From assembly GCA_964213355.1 (NCBI GenBank), contig CAXOVY010000029.1, positions 53,481 to 117,480 on the forward strand: 64,000 bases of DNA, read 5' to 3'. A model generated the notes under the pieces. The model saw nothing but the letters and a program-made list of their open reading frames with translations, was not told the origin of the DNA and made no database searches. The translations under genes were made by a program, and so were the position numbers. How positions within the stretch are numbered: the stretch's first letter is position 1; each line of letters starts with the position of its first letter. Source of the stretch: JBAXAM01 sp964213355 (GTDB lineage Bacteria > Pseudomonadota > Gammaproteobacteria > UBA9339). This document shows positions 42,788 through 51,438 of this stretch, in pieces.

Positions 42788-45238
42788 TTAAACAACAATA
42801 TTCACCAATTTTTTGGGTACCAAAATAATTTTTTTAATTACCGCAGGTCCAATTATTCTAGCAACACTTCCACTCGCAATTGCAGCTTCCTGAATCGCTT
42901 TCTCATCAGCATCTGCCTGCACTGTTATTTTACCACGAACTCTACCATTTACTTGCACAATCAATTCAATAAAATCTTGTTTGAGTGCATTTAAATCAAC
43001 TTGTGGCCACTTAGCATCTAAAGCATCTCCCGAAAATTGTAACTCACGCCACAAATGGTGAACAATATGCGGTGTAATTGGATTTAGTAAACGAAGTAAA
43101 ATACTAAATCCTTCATAAATTATAGCTTCATTGGTAACACTTGGAATATCTTGCAATAAGTTCAAAAGTTTCATAGCAGCTGAAACAACAGTATTTAACT
43201 GCAAACGCTGCATATCGACATTTGCTTGTTGCAATATAGCATGAATATTTCTGCGCCATTGTTGTTGTTCTTTATTAAATACTTCTGGTTTTTTGGCAAG
43301 CTTATTGTGAGAAGTTATTATTTCTTCGCGCCCTACAGCAAAAGAAAAAAGTTTCTTTAAAAATCGATATGCACCTTCAACACCGCTATCTGACCACTCA
43401 AGCGATTGTTCTGGCGGCGAAGCAAAAATCGTAAAAAGACGTGCAGTGTCAGCACCATATTTAGCAACAAGCTCTTCCGGCGAAACCGTATTGCCCTTTG
43501 ACTTAGACATCTTAGAACCATCTTTTAACACCATCCCTTGGGTTAATAATCGAGTGAAAGGCTCGTCGCCTTTTACTAGACCTTCATCACGCATAACCTT
43601 ATAGATAAAGCGCGCATATAAAAGATGCATGACTGCATGTTCAATACCACCTACATATTGATCCACTGGCATCCAATAGTTGACACGAGCATCAAACATT
43701 TCATTTTTTTGATCAGGACAACAGTACCTTGCGTAATACCACGAAGATTCCATAAAAGTATCAAAGGTATCAGTTTCACGCGTAGCGAAACCACCACATT
43801 TTGGACAAGTTGTCTCAAGAAAACTTTTCAAAGTATGTAGTGGCGAGCGCGGATCAGTTAGCTTGATCCCTTCAGGTAATACAACTGGTAAATCTTTTTC
43901 TGGAACTGGAACCACGCCACATTTTTCACAGTTAATTATGGGAACGGGCGCACCCCAGTAGCGTTGCCGCGAAACACCCCAATCACGCAAACGATAGTGG
44001 ATTTTGCGCTCCCCTTGTTTGGTTTTAATAGCATGTTCGGCGATAGCATTAAAAGCTTGATCAAAATTTAAATTAGAAAATTCTCCTGAATTGATCAAAA
44101 TTCCTTTCTCGGCAAAAGCAGCTTTACTAAAATCCCAAGAATCATCATCAATTGGTTTTATTACTTGCTTAATTCTCAAATTATATTGCTTGGCAAATTC
44201 GTGATCACGCGTATCATGAGCTGGAACTGACATTACCGCTCCAGTTCCATATTCCATCAACACAAAATTCGCAACCCAAATTGAAACTTTTTCACCGTTT
44301 AAAGGATTAATCGCATCAAATCCAGTGTAATAACCTTCTGTTGCTACAGTTGCAAGTTCTGCTTCGGCAACTTTAATACTTCGGCATTTTTGTAAAAATT
44401 TAGAAATATTTTCATTGGTTTTCGCAGCTGCTAAAGCCAAAGGATGTTCTGGCGCAATCGCTAAAAATGTTACTCCAAAAACCGTGTCTGGCCTGGTGGT
44501 AAAAACGGTAACTTTTTCATCTCGTCCAGCTACGGCAAAATTTAGGTCTAATCCTTCGCTGCGACCGATCCAATTACGTTGCATGGTACGCACTTGCTCT
44601 GGCCAACCAGTAAGTTTATCCAAATAGGCAAGCAATTCATCCGCATATGCTGTTATTTTCAAAAACCATTGGGATATTTCTTTGCACTCAACCAAAGCGC
44701 CGGAGCGCCAACCACGACCATCTACCACCTGTTCATTAGCAAGCACTGTTTGATCTACCGGATCCCAATTGACCATAGATTTTTTTTTGTAGGCGAGTCC
44801 CTTAGCATACATTTTTAAAAACAACTGTTGTTCAAAGCGATAATATTCCGGATGACAAGTAGTAACTTCGCGTGACCAATCAATAGCAAATCCTAGTTGT
44901 TTAATCGTAGCACGCATTTGTTCGATATTTTTGTAAGTCCATTCGGATGGTGCTAATTTATTTTTCAAAGCAGCATTTTCTGCTGGCAGCCCAAAAGCGT
45001 CCCAACCAAGTGGCTGCATTACATTTTTGCCAAGCATTCTTTGATAGCGGGCAATTACATCGCCAATAGTATAATTACGTGCATGTCCCATATGAATTTG
45101 TCCGCTTGGATATGGCAGCATTGACAGACAATAAAATTTTGGCTTAGTTGCATCTTCCTTGGTTTCAAAAACATGAGTCTCATCCCAACATTTTTGAGCT
45201 GCTTCTTCGATCGCTTGTGGCTGGAATATCTTGTTCAT
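42788..45238 (-). CDS. leuS: Leucyl-tRNA synthetase
   Basis: Class I synthetase of 816 residues. The HIGH motif reads PSGQIHMGHARNY, the CP1 editing domain contains VFTTRPDTVFGVTF, and the KMSKS loop is GSKMSKSKGNTV. A zinc-knuckle CPKCGG is present in the ZN1 region. The start ATG at 45238 is 29 bases from the divergent lnt start, so the two promoters must overlap or lie inside the genes. The gene is complete and ordinary. Confidence 0.97.
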   Translation of the reverse strand: MNKIFQPQAIEEAAQKCWDETHVFETKEDATKPKFYCLSMLPYPSGQIHMGHARNYTIGDVIARYQRMLGKNVMQPLGWDAFGLPAENAALKNKLAPSEWTYKNIEQMRATIKQLGFAIDWSREVTTCHPEYYRFEQQLFLKMYAKGLAYKKKSMVNWDPVDQTVLANEQVVDGRGWRSGALVECKEISQWFLKITAYADELLAYLDKLTGWPEQVRTMQRNWIGRSEGLDLNFAVAGRDEKVTVFTTRPDTVFGVTFLAIAPEHPLALAAAKTNENISKFLQKCRSIKVAEAELATVATEGYYTGFDAINPLNGEKVSIWVANFVLMEYGTGAVMSVPAHDTRDHEFAKQYNLRIKQVIKPIDDDSWDFSKAAFAEKGILINSGEFSNLNFDQAFNAIAEHAIKTKQGERKIHYRLRDWGVSRQRYWGAPVPIINCEKCGVVPVPEKDLPVVLPEGIKLTDPRSPLHTLKSFLETTCPKCGGFATRETDTFDTFMESSWYYARYCCPDQKNEMFDARVNYWMPVDQYVGGIEHAVMHLLYARFIYKVMRDEGLVKGDEPFTRLLTQGMVLKDGSKMSKSKGNTVSPEELVAKYGADTARLFTIFASPPEQSLEWSDSGVEGAYRFLKKLFSFAVGREEIITSHNKLAKKPEVFNKEQQQWRRNIHAILQQANVDMQRLQLNTVVSAAMKLLNLLQDIPSVTNEAIIYEGFSILLRLLNPITPHIVHHLWRELQFSGDALDAKWPQVDLNALKQDFIELIVQVNGRVRGKITVQADADEKAIQEAAIASGSVARIIGPAVIKKIILVPKKLVNIVV

Positions 45239-45267
45239 GATTTGATTTTAGGGGTAATATAGCCTAC

Positions 45268-46782
45268 ATGTCAAAGAAAAAAACACTCTTAAGTTTGATA
45301 GCTTTATTTGCTGGCGCAATCTTGCCACTAGCCTTTGCGCCTTTTGGTTATTATTTGATTGCTGAAATTGCGCTGGTCTTATTACTACTAACTTGGAGCA
45401 CAGTCACATCACCGAGAGTAGCTTTTTGGTATGGTTGGCTATTTGGTTTGGCATTTTTTGGCTGTGGGGTTTATTGGGTTTATATCAGCATTCACCACTT
45501 TGGCCATGCACCAATACCACTTGCAGTATTAATTCTTGCGGTGATGATTGCATTCTTGGCACTATATCCTGCCCTGCAGGGTTATCTATTAAGTCGCATA
45601 TTTCCGCAAAACAACTGGCATAAGTTCCTGGTAGCATTCCCTGCAACTTGGGTAATTTTAGAATGGCTACGCGGCTGGGTTTTAAGTGGTTTTCCTTGGT
45701 TATTTTTGGGCTATGGTCACATTGATTCACCGCTGCGCGGGTGGGCAACAATTTTCGGTGTTTATGGAGTTTCTTTTGTAATTGCACAAACTGCTGGCGC
45801 AATGGCTTGTCTATTTTTTTATCGTAAAAAAATGAAATCGATAGCAACGCTAGTATTATTAATATTAGTGCTCTGGAGCATGGGCATAGCCTTCACAAAA
45901 ATTAATTGGACTAAAAAAATAGATGCTCCAATTAAAGTAAGCCTGATCCAAGGCAATATTTCGCTTGACCAAAAATGGGACAAAACTGAATTATTGCCTA
46001 TTTTAAACGCTTACACTGCTTTAACAGCACATAATTTTTCTAGCAAAATTATAATATGGCCAGAAGCAGCGATACCTTTTCTTTCTGAAGATGTGCAATT
46101 TTATTTAAAATTATTATCTAAAACTGCGAAAAAGCACAACATCACAATTTTAAGCGGTACTACTTTTTATGATAAAGAAAACGAAAGTTGCTTTAATGGT
46201 ATTTTAGCTTTTGGTGCGAATGAAGGACATTATCACAAACGCCATTTAGTGCCATTCGGTGAATATTTGCCAATGCGTTTTATGCTTAGTTGGCTACATA
46301 ATTATCTTATGATTCCGATGTCTGGCTTCGAAAGTGGCGCAAAAAACCAATCTGATTTATTGATTGGTAAAACTCCACTAGCACCATTTGTTTGTTATGA
46401 AATTGCTTATGCTAATTTGGTTTTGGATTATCTACCACGAGCTGGACTCTTAGTTACTGTTAGTGATGATAGTTGGTTTGGTGAATCGATTGCTGCAGCA
46501 CAACATCTGGAAATCGCTCGCATGCGCTCACTTGAGGTCGGGCGCTATCAGTTACTGGCAACTAATACCGGTATTACAACAATTATCGACTCAAGTGGAA
46601 AAATAATTTCTAAGCTGCCAATATTTAAACAGGCAGTTTTAACTGCAAATATCCAACTTTTATCCGGCACAACTCCATGGGTAAAATATGGACAACATAT
46701 TTGGCTACTATTGCTTCTGCTATTTTTGTGTATAGCTCAACGAAAAAAAGCTAGTAAGTTATTGCAAACTAGATTTAATTAA
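45268..46782 (+). CDS. lnt: Apolipoprotein N-acyltransferase
   Basis: Adds the third acyl chain to lipoproteins in the inner membrane. Six or more hydrophobic segments occupy residues 1-210, followed by the nitrilase-like domain with Glu in WPEAAIPF, Lys in HKRHLVPFGEYLP and the nucleophile Cys in FVCYEIAY. A final membrane segment closes the protein at 504 residues. The neighbouring corC/ybeX and ybeY, which often precede lnt, are not adjacent here. Confidence 0.95.
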   Translation: MSKKKTLLSLIALFAGAILPLAFAPFGYYLIAEIALVLLLLTWSTVTSPRVAFWYGWLFGLAFFGCGVYWVYISIHHFGHAPIPLAVLILAVMIAFLALYPALQGYLLSRIFPQNNWHKFLVAFPATWVILEWLRGWVLSGFPWLFLGYGHIDSPLRGWATIFGVYGVSFVIAQTAGAMACLFFYRKKMKSIATLVLLILVLWSMGIAFTKINWTKKIDAPIKVSLIQGNISLDQKWDKTELLPILNAYTALTAHNFSSKIIIWPEAAIPFLSEDVQFYLKLLSKTAKKHNITILSGTTFYDKENESCFNGILAFGANEGHYHKRHLVPFGEYLPMRFMLSWLHNYLMIPMSGFESGAKNQSDLLIGKTPLAPFVCYEIAYANLVLDYLPRAGLLVTVSDDSWFGESIAAAQHLEIARMRSLEVGRYQLLATNTGITTIIDSSGKIISKLPIFKQAVLTANIQLLSGTTPWVKYGQHIWLLLLLLFLCIAQRKKASKLLQTRFN

Positions 46783-46804
46783 ACCACTAAAACTCCTAAA
46801 CCTC

Positions 46805-46870
46805 AGTTAAGCTTATCTTAACTTAATTTAAGCCTTCCTTAATATTAAGCGTAGAAAAAATAGTTATAAT
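46805..46870 (+). promoter_or_regulatory. Palindromes and -10 element before the small-peptide locus
   Basis: AGTTAAG (46805-46811) and CTTAACT (46817-46823) form an inverted repeat. CTTAATATTAAG (46838-46849) is a perfect 12-base palindrome. TATAAT at 46865-46870 is a consensus -10 box, and the palindrome covers the position of the -35 box. TTAAG or its complement appears repeatedly in the segment. Together this looks like a promoter with operator sites. The first inverted repeat may instead be part of the lnt terminator. Confidence 0.45.
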
Positions 46871-46897
46871 TTTCGGCGGAATAAAAATTCCATTGTA

Positions 46898-46916
46898 GGC
46901 ATTCTCTATGAATGCC
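46898..46916 (+). other. Leader hairpin, first copy
   Basis: GGCATT (46898-46903) pairs with AATGCC (46911-46916). It lies 35 bases before the peptide start, downstream of the predicted -10 box, so it would be in the mRNA leader. A closely similar hairpin recurs at 47175-47193, after the gene, followed by a second copy of the same leader. Confidence 0.5.
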
Positions 46917-46950
46917 ATTTTCAAATTTAATATTGGGAGAATATAATTGT

Positions 46951-47175
46951 ATGAGTAGTATTATTGCGTTAAGTAAAAAAGAAATATCGGCTGTTGATGG
47001 TGGTGATGCTGATGGTGGTGATGGTTTTGGAAATAAACTTTATGGTCTTGTTAGTGGGCTTATTTATAATAATTTATATACGATAGTGCTTTATTCTTTA
47101 GCCACGTATGGTTTAGTGCGTCTATTAGAAATAGAAAAAAATAACGTAAACAATAAAACCCAACTCCCACTTTAG
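46951..47175 (+). CDS. Small double-glycine-leader peptide, bacteriocin-like
   Basis: A 74-residue peptide. The N-terminus, LSKKEISAVDGG (residues 7-18), has the form of a double-glycine leader (L-S-x-x-E-I-x-x-V-x-G-G) as found on class II bacteriocins and microcins. The rest is Gly/Asp-rich and then hydrophobic (LYTIVLYSLATYGLVRLL), ending polar. The start ATG at 46951 has GGGAGA upstream; the frame is open to 46912 but the leader motif fixes the start. No peptidase-containing ABC exporter or immunity gene is in the window. A secreted peptide is inferred from the leader; a toxin or signal role is open. Confidence 0.6.
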   Translation: MSSIIALSKKEISAVDGGDADGGDGFGNKLYGLVSGLIYNNLYTIVLYSLATYGLVRLLEIEKNNVNNKTQLPL

Positions 47176-47331
47176 GCATTTTCTATAAATGCCATTCCAA
47201 ATTTAATATTAGGGGAATATAATTGTATAAGTAGTATTATTTATTGCGTTATTGCGTTTGCTGCTGCTACTGTTATTGTAGAACTTGCCTTTATAATTGG
47301 TCATTACTGTACTGGAAGACCAAAAAATTAG
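47175..47331 (+). pseudogene. Duplicated leader with second short hydrophobic frame, start codon ATA
   Basis: The hairpin (GGCATTT at 47175-47181, AAATGCC at 47187-47193) and the following leader up to the first codons repeat the segment before the peptide gene. At the start position the second copy has ATA (47227-47229) instead of ATG. The frame from there reads ISSIIYCVIAFAAATVIVEL, continues with a few polar residues and stops at TAG (47329-47331): 34 residues, hydrophobic. It differs from the first peptide after codon five and has no GG motif. It is either a decayed second peptide or one using a rare start. Confidence 0.45.
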
Positions 47332-47341
47332 AATATTTTCG

Positions 47342-47381
47342 CCAACCAAGCAGAGCTACGTATATAGTTCTACTTGGTTGG
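47342..47381. terminator. Long palindrome, probable bidirectional terminator
   Basis: CCAACCAAG (47342-47350) pairs with CTTGGTTGG (47373-47381), and the stem continues inward through AGA/TCT and CTA/TAG with one mismatch and one G-T pair. It lies between the plus-strand peptide locus and the end of the minus-strand TraI-like gene. Confidence 0.7.
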
Positions 47382-47401
47382 ATTTCACTTGCTATAGTGT
47401 C

Positions 47402-48865
47402 TCACTGGTCATAGAATGGCGTCTGTAATTTTTTTAGCCATTTTTTGAATTCTTTACTAGCGACATCTAGCGTCTCCTTGTTTAAATTCATTTTTAATAG
47501 CGCGGCTTCTTCAATCTCTTTAACCAGCTCTTTAAATCTTTGGTGGCGAAGCTTAAGCCTTTTTAGAATCCTAAGTTTTTTCTTAAGTTTTTCTTTTGCC
47601 CGTTTTACTAAGGTGAGATTTTCTCTCATGGATAAATGTAGGCGCTTGGCAAGTAGGAAAAATATAAAGCACGGCATAAACACTTTTACACCACTGCGAA
47701 TTAAATGTTTTTTATGTTGCTCCGGCGGTATTTGATTAAGAGCAAGATTTGGTGCTGGTTGATTGTTTATTATTTGTTTATTCGTTTGCTGCTTGCTATC
47801 CATCTCTTGTTTTTGTGCATCCAGCCACCGCATCACCGGTGTAGGCTTAAGCTCATTAATGGCCTCATAGTTATAAGTATAAGTAGCAAGTTCTCCATTC
47901 GTTTCATCCAAATTAATAAAACCTATTTTTTTTAGTTGCGTAAATACCGCCTCCACTGTTGGATTTTTTTGTGATTGAGCACAAAACTTATTAATAATTT
48001 CTGGGGTTTCCAAAAACAAACCATTTTCGATCTCGTGGATATCAGAATCATAAGTATTGATGCTAATTGTTTCAGTATCAATCCCGTTTTTAAGCCACTC
48101 AAGAAAATCCTCTCCCAAAGCAGTTTCTTCCGGTTCTGGCACCTTAATATTTATCGCAGAAAAAAAGTCTTCTGTCGGCTCATCAATTATTTTTTTGTTT
48201 GCATAATTAAGGTGTAAATTTAAATCATTGGTTAGCTCTTGTTCATTGTTAAGTATCGTAATCCAACTATTAAGAGCATCAGGCTCTTGAGCAATCCAAT
48301 TAAACCCAGCAAGTGGCATTAATTGTTGTGCAAATAATGGAGTAACGTGGCGACTAAGCCCTGAGGACATACCACCACCGTAGCGGACACGGTAATAGTC
48401 ACCATCAGATTGTTGCATCTTGCCTTTATTTGGGAGCCACTCCTTAATAAAAGTACCATCTTTTTCAGAAATCATTACCGTACGATCGTTGGTTACAAAA
48501 CCAACATCAAATAATAAAGCACAGCTGAAAAGCGTATAAACTAAGAGGGGGTCTGGTTGATTATCTTCGTCTTCATTTTTTTGCTGTTGCAAAGCAAATG
48601 AAGCCCTAAGCAAACCCCTATTCATTAAACCACCTAACGGAGCTTCATTATTAGCAGGCAATAATTGTACAAATTCGACGAAACTATTTATTAGGGACTG
48701 ATATAAAATATCGAAATATTCATCTGAAATATCGACTGTTTGCCGTATATCTTTAATAATCGTTTTACATTGACGTGATGCCAATAAAACATCAGCAGAA
48801 ACAATAGGAAACAAACTACGTTCACTAATATTTTTTTTAACTGGTGGTATAAAAAAAGGTAACAT
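47402..48865 (-). CDS. Degenerate TraI_2/MobH-like protein
   Basis: A 487-residue protein. Residues about 20-215 follow the plan of the TraI_2 (MobH-type) domain of ICE relaxases: FVEFVQLLPANNEAPLGGLMNRGL stands where the family has LPAS-x-HHH-x-GGL (cut here to its two ends), YTLFSCALLFDVGF replaces ALLHDIGK, and EWLPNKG and YYRVRY follow. The metal-binding histidines of the HD-like motif are missing, so nuclease function is unlikely. Residues about 290-345 may be the C-terminal winged-helix part. A hydrophobic segment (FMPCFIFFLLAKRL) and a Lys-rich coiled region close the protein. Family assignment is by pattern; it may be a domesticated relative. Confidence 0.55.
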   Translation of the reverse strand: MLPFFIPPVKKNISERSLFPIVSADVLLASRQCKTIIKDIRQTVDISDEYFDILYQSLINSFVEFVQLLPANNEAPLGGLMNRGLLRASFALQQQKNEDEDNQPDPLLVYTLFSCALLFDVGFVTNDRTVMISEKDGTFIKEWLPNKGKMQQSDGDYYRVRYGGGMSSGLSRHVTPLFAQQLMPLAGFNWIAQEPDALNSWITILNNEQELTNDLNLHLNYANKKIIDEPTEDFFSAINIKVPEPEETALGEDFLEWLKNGIDTETISINTYDSDIHEIENGLFLETPEIINKFCAQSQKNPTVEAVFTQLKKIGFINLDETNGELATYTYNYEAINELKPTPVMRWLDAQKQEMDSKQQTNKQIINNQPAPNLALNQIPPEQHKKHLIRSGVKVFMPCFIFFLLAKRLHLSMRENLTLVKRAKEKLKKKLRILKRLKLRHQRFKELVKEIEEAALLKMNLNKETLDVASKEFKKWLKKLQTPFYDQ

Positions 48866-48906
48866 CCGACGCTAGCCTCCGTGGCAAAAACATTATGTGA
48901 TATATC

Positions 48907-49260
48907 CTATTCACACCTAAAAGTTAAAGTCGACTTATACTCATGCTTGGGCGGAGTATATGAACCTGCCGTTTTACTCTCAGGTAAAATATCATGGGCA
49001 AGTTTAACTAATTTTTGTTGATCCTTATCAATCCCCTGATATATGGTGTCCCGATCTATTATTGTAACCTCAGTATTTTGTTGCTCACAAACGCTTTTGG
49101 CTTTGTTTGTAACTAATTCGTCGGCCTTTTCCCTACTTGAAGCAGTAGAAATAACAGTAAACATACCTCCCATATGGGGGATAACGCTGGTTGGCGCACA
49201 TGCAACAACTGCTAACAATAATCCAATTACTAACACACATCTAATTGCTATAATTTTCAT
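48907..49260 (-). CDS. Small lipoprotein of unknown function
   Basis: A 117-residue protein. A lipoprotein signal runs from MKIIAIRCVLVIGLLLAV to the lipobox VVACAPT. The open frame reaches 49530, but the ATG at 49260 starts the signal peptide and the 90 residues before it look noncoding. The mature part has two or three cysteines (SVCEQQN, TFRCE) and MFTVISTASSREKADELVTN, which suggests a small mixed fold; I do not recognise a named family. It stands alone between the TraI-like gene and the divergent murI. The 190-base gap to murI shows no clear structure. Confidence 0.7.
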   Translation of the reverse strand: MKIIAIRCVLVIGLLLAVVACAPTSVIPHMGGMFTVISTASSREKADELVTNKAKSVCEQQNTEVTIIDRDTIYQGIDKDQQKLVKLAHDILPESKTAGSYTPPKHEYKSTLTFRCE

Positions 49261-49450
49261 TTTATCAACCCTAAAAGTTAATTTCCTTTCACAAATAATA
49301 ACATGAAATGCAAGTAAACAAAAAAAATAATCGGCCACATAGGGTAGAAAAGTTGGCAAACTAATTTTTAACTTGCAGCTTTTGTATAAGCGGCTACAAT
49401 CTGAAAGAAGATTAGCTCGTTTTTTATAACAACTTGATTTCATATTAAAT

Positions 49451-50260
49451 ATGCCAACCTTAAAAGCAAACCAACCCATAGGTATTTTTGATAGCGGTAT
49501 CGGTGGATTAACAGTTACTAAAGCTGTCATCGAACAACTACCAAATGAATCGATAATTTATTTTGGTGATACAGCACATTTACCATATGGTGATAAATCC
49601 ATACAAACCGTCCAGAATTATACGAAAAAAATTGTCGACTTTCTGCTTATGCACGAAGTCAAATTAATTTTGATTGCTTGCAATGCCGCTTCGGCAGCAG
49701 CATATGAAATGCTCAAAAGTTATGTTGGTGATCGAGCTATACTTCTTAACGTAATCGATCCAGTAGTTAGCTTTTTAGGCACAAATTATGCGAATAAACG
49801 CATTGGGTTGATTGGTACAAAATTAACGGTACAAACACAAGTTTATCACCAAAAAATTGCTAAGCTAGCGCAGCAAATTGATTTCTGTGCTTTAGCCACA
49901 CCATTGCTAGTACCTATTATTGAAGAGGGTTTTTTTGAGCACAAGCTAATTGATATTGCCTTAGCCGAATACTTAGCCCACCCCACATTGCAAAACATTG
50001 AGGCTTTAGTTCTAGGCTGCACACATTACCCGATGATCAAAAAAAGCATTACTGATTTTTATAAAAACAAAATTGATATTGTTGACGCATCAAAAATTAT
50101 TGCCAACGAAGTTCATATCACATTAACTTCCCATAAAATTCTTTCTTCTACTCAACCAAATCATCATTTTTATGTTTCTGACTACACCGAAAGCTTTGCT
50201 AAAGGAACATGCTTATTTTTCGGTGAGGAAATTAAAGTTGAATCAGTAAAAATTTTTTAG
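49451..50260 (+). CDS. murI: Glutamate racemase
   Basis: Makes D-glutamate for peptidoglycan. GIFDSGIGGLTV at the start, the first catalytic Cys in IACNAASA and the second in LGCTHYPM are visible. The usual ACNTASA has Ala in place of Thr here. At 269 residues it is complete. ATG at 49451 is the first start after an AT-rich leader; no strong ribosome binding site is seen. It abuts the convergent ybeY with no gap. Confidence 0.95.
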   Translation: MPTLKANQPIGIFDSGIGGLTVTKAVIEQLPNESIIYFGDTAHLPYGDKSIQTVQNYTKKIVDFLLMHEVKLILIACNAASAAAYEMLKSYVGDRAILLNVIDPVVSFLGTNYANKRIGLIGTKLTVQTQVYHQKIAKLAQQIDFCALATPLLVPIIEEGFFEHKLIDIALAEYLAHPTLQNIEALVLGCTHYPMIKKSITDFYKNKIDIVDASKIIANEVHITLTSHKILSSTQPNHHFYVSDYTESFAKGTCLFFGEEIKVESVKIF

Positions 50261-50713
50261 CTAGGGTTTATACGGATTTGCGATTCCTATTTTTTTTAAA
50301 ATCTTTATTTCCAACCGTTCCATCTTCTGAGCCGCATCATCGTTTTGATGATCATAGCCAAGCAGATGTAAAACCCCATGCACAGTTAGGTGCGCCCAAT
50401 GAGACAATACAGTTTTATGCTGTAATTTGGCTTCAAGTTTGACTATTGGTGCACATATTACCAAATCACCAAGCAAGTTGGTTTTGATATTTGCTGGCGG
50501 GTAAAAATTAAAAGAAATAATATTGGTCGGTTTATTTTTTTTACGATACTGTTTGTTTAATTTTGTGATTTCTTTGATCCCCACAATACGAATGGTGAGT
50601 TCATGGTTTTTTTTTCGTGGCGCTAGAACCTTTTCTACCCAAGTTTTAAACTGTTTTTTACTTGGAACAGATTTGCTTTTGCCAATATTTTGCACAACTA
50701 AATTTATACTCAT
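50261..50713 (-). CDS. ybeY: Endoribonuclease YbeY
   Basis: Metal-dependent RNase for 16S rRNA maturation and ribosome quality control. The zinc motif HxxxHxxxxxH is seen in TVHGVLHLLGYDHQND. LGDLVICAPIV and KKNKPTNIISF are also typical. The open frame reaches 50746, but ATG at 50713 (MSINLVVQNIG) is the natural start; 150 residues. It is apart from its frequent partners ybeZ and ybeX. Confidence 0.94.
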   Translation of the reverse strand: MSINLVVQNIGKSKSVPSKKQFKTWVEKVLAPRKKNHELTIRIVGIKEITKLNKQYRKKNKPTNIISFNFYPPANIKTNLLGDLVICAPIVKLEAKLQHKTVLSHWAHLTVHGVLHLLGYDHQNDDAAQKMERLEIKILKKIGIANPYKP

Positions 50714-50820
50714 AGAAAACAGACTTCGATTTAGGCACAGTAACAAGGTTTTGCCCTACGATCACCGGCCAATAATTGAGCATTACAATCATTTTAACTG
50801 TTTGGGTTTACACATATTTT

Positions 50821-51393
50821 TCACTTTTGCTTAATTTTAGCAAGAAAACTTGTATCAGGATCAGGTTTTGCTATTTCTACTTTTCCTGCTTCAGCTTTTT
50901 CCATTTCGGCAATCACTTGGTCTGTTATTTCAAACTGTGGATTATTGTAAGCAGTGCTAACTCTAATAACAATCAAATCAAATTTCTGTTCCTGAGCAAT
51001 TCTATCAACTATACCCTTGACCTGTGCCAACACTGGTTGCAATGCCTGATTTTGCGCCGCAACTAAATCACGTTGAAAACCAAGTTGCTCTTCTTGTAAT
51101 TTATTATTTTCATCAACAAGCTTTTGCTGTTCTTTCTTGAGAGCCTCACCTTGCAAGCTTGTATTGTCTTGCCTATACTTCTCAATACTAGCACGAAAAG
51201 ATTGTTGTAAGTTAACTATTTGCTGGCCACGTGGATCAAACAATTTCTTTAAGTTAGCCTGCATGTTTTTGATTTGCTGCACGTTTGCAAATATCCGGTT
51301 AACATCAATTACACCTACTTTCATTTCGGCAAAACCGATAGAAGAGAAACTCAATACTAATAATACACTAACGGATAAAATCAATTTTTTCAT
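50821..51393 (-). CDS. skp: Periplasmic chaperone Skp/OmpH
   Basis: Holds unfolded outer-membrane proteins in the periplasm. A signal peptide (MKKLILSVSVLLVLSFSS, ending GFAE) is followed by KVGVIDVNRIF and a long charged coiled coil (about residues 45-130), the tentacles of Skp. The final strand FDLIVIRVSTAYNN and a tail complete it. The start is ATG at 51393; the longer frame to 51408 is not preferred. It lies downstream of the TpsA/FecR genes rather than next to bamA-lpxD, its usual place. Confidence 0.88.
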   Translation of the reverse strand: MKKLILSVSVLLVLSFSSIGFAEMKVGVIDVNRIFANVQQIKNMQANLKKLFDPRGQQIVNLQQSFRASIEKYRQDNTSLQGEALKKEQQKLVDENNKLQEEQLGFQRDLVAAQNQALQPVLAQVKGIVDRIAQEQKFDLIVIRVSTAYNNPQFEITDQVIAEMEKAEAGKVEIAKPDPDTSFLAKIKQK

Positions 51394-51438
51394 ATCACAA
51401 ACCCCCATAAGAATGTTACTTAAATCTATTGCATCCTT

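Noticed and set aside
45485..45847. 120-residue minus-strand frame inside lnt
   Set aside because: Shadow of lnt, no recognisable domain, no ribosome binding site.
49261..49530. Longer start (MTALVTV...) for the small lipoprotein
   Set aside because: The added residues would bury a clear lipoprotein signal peptide in the middle of the protein and overlap the start of murI on the other strand.
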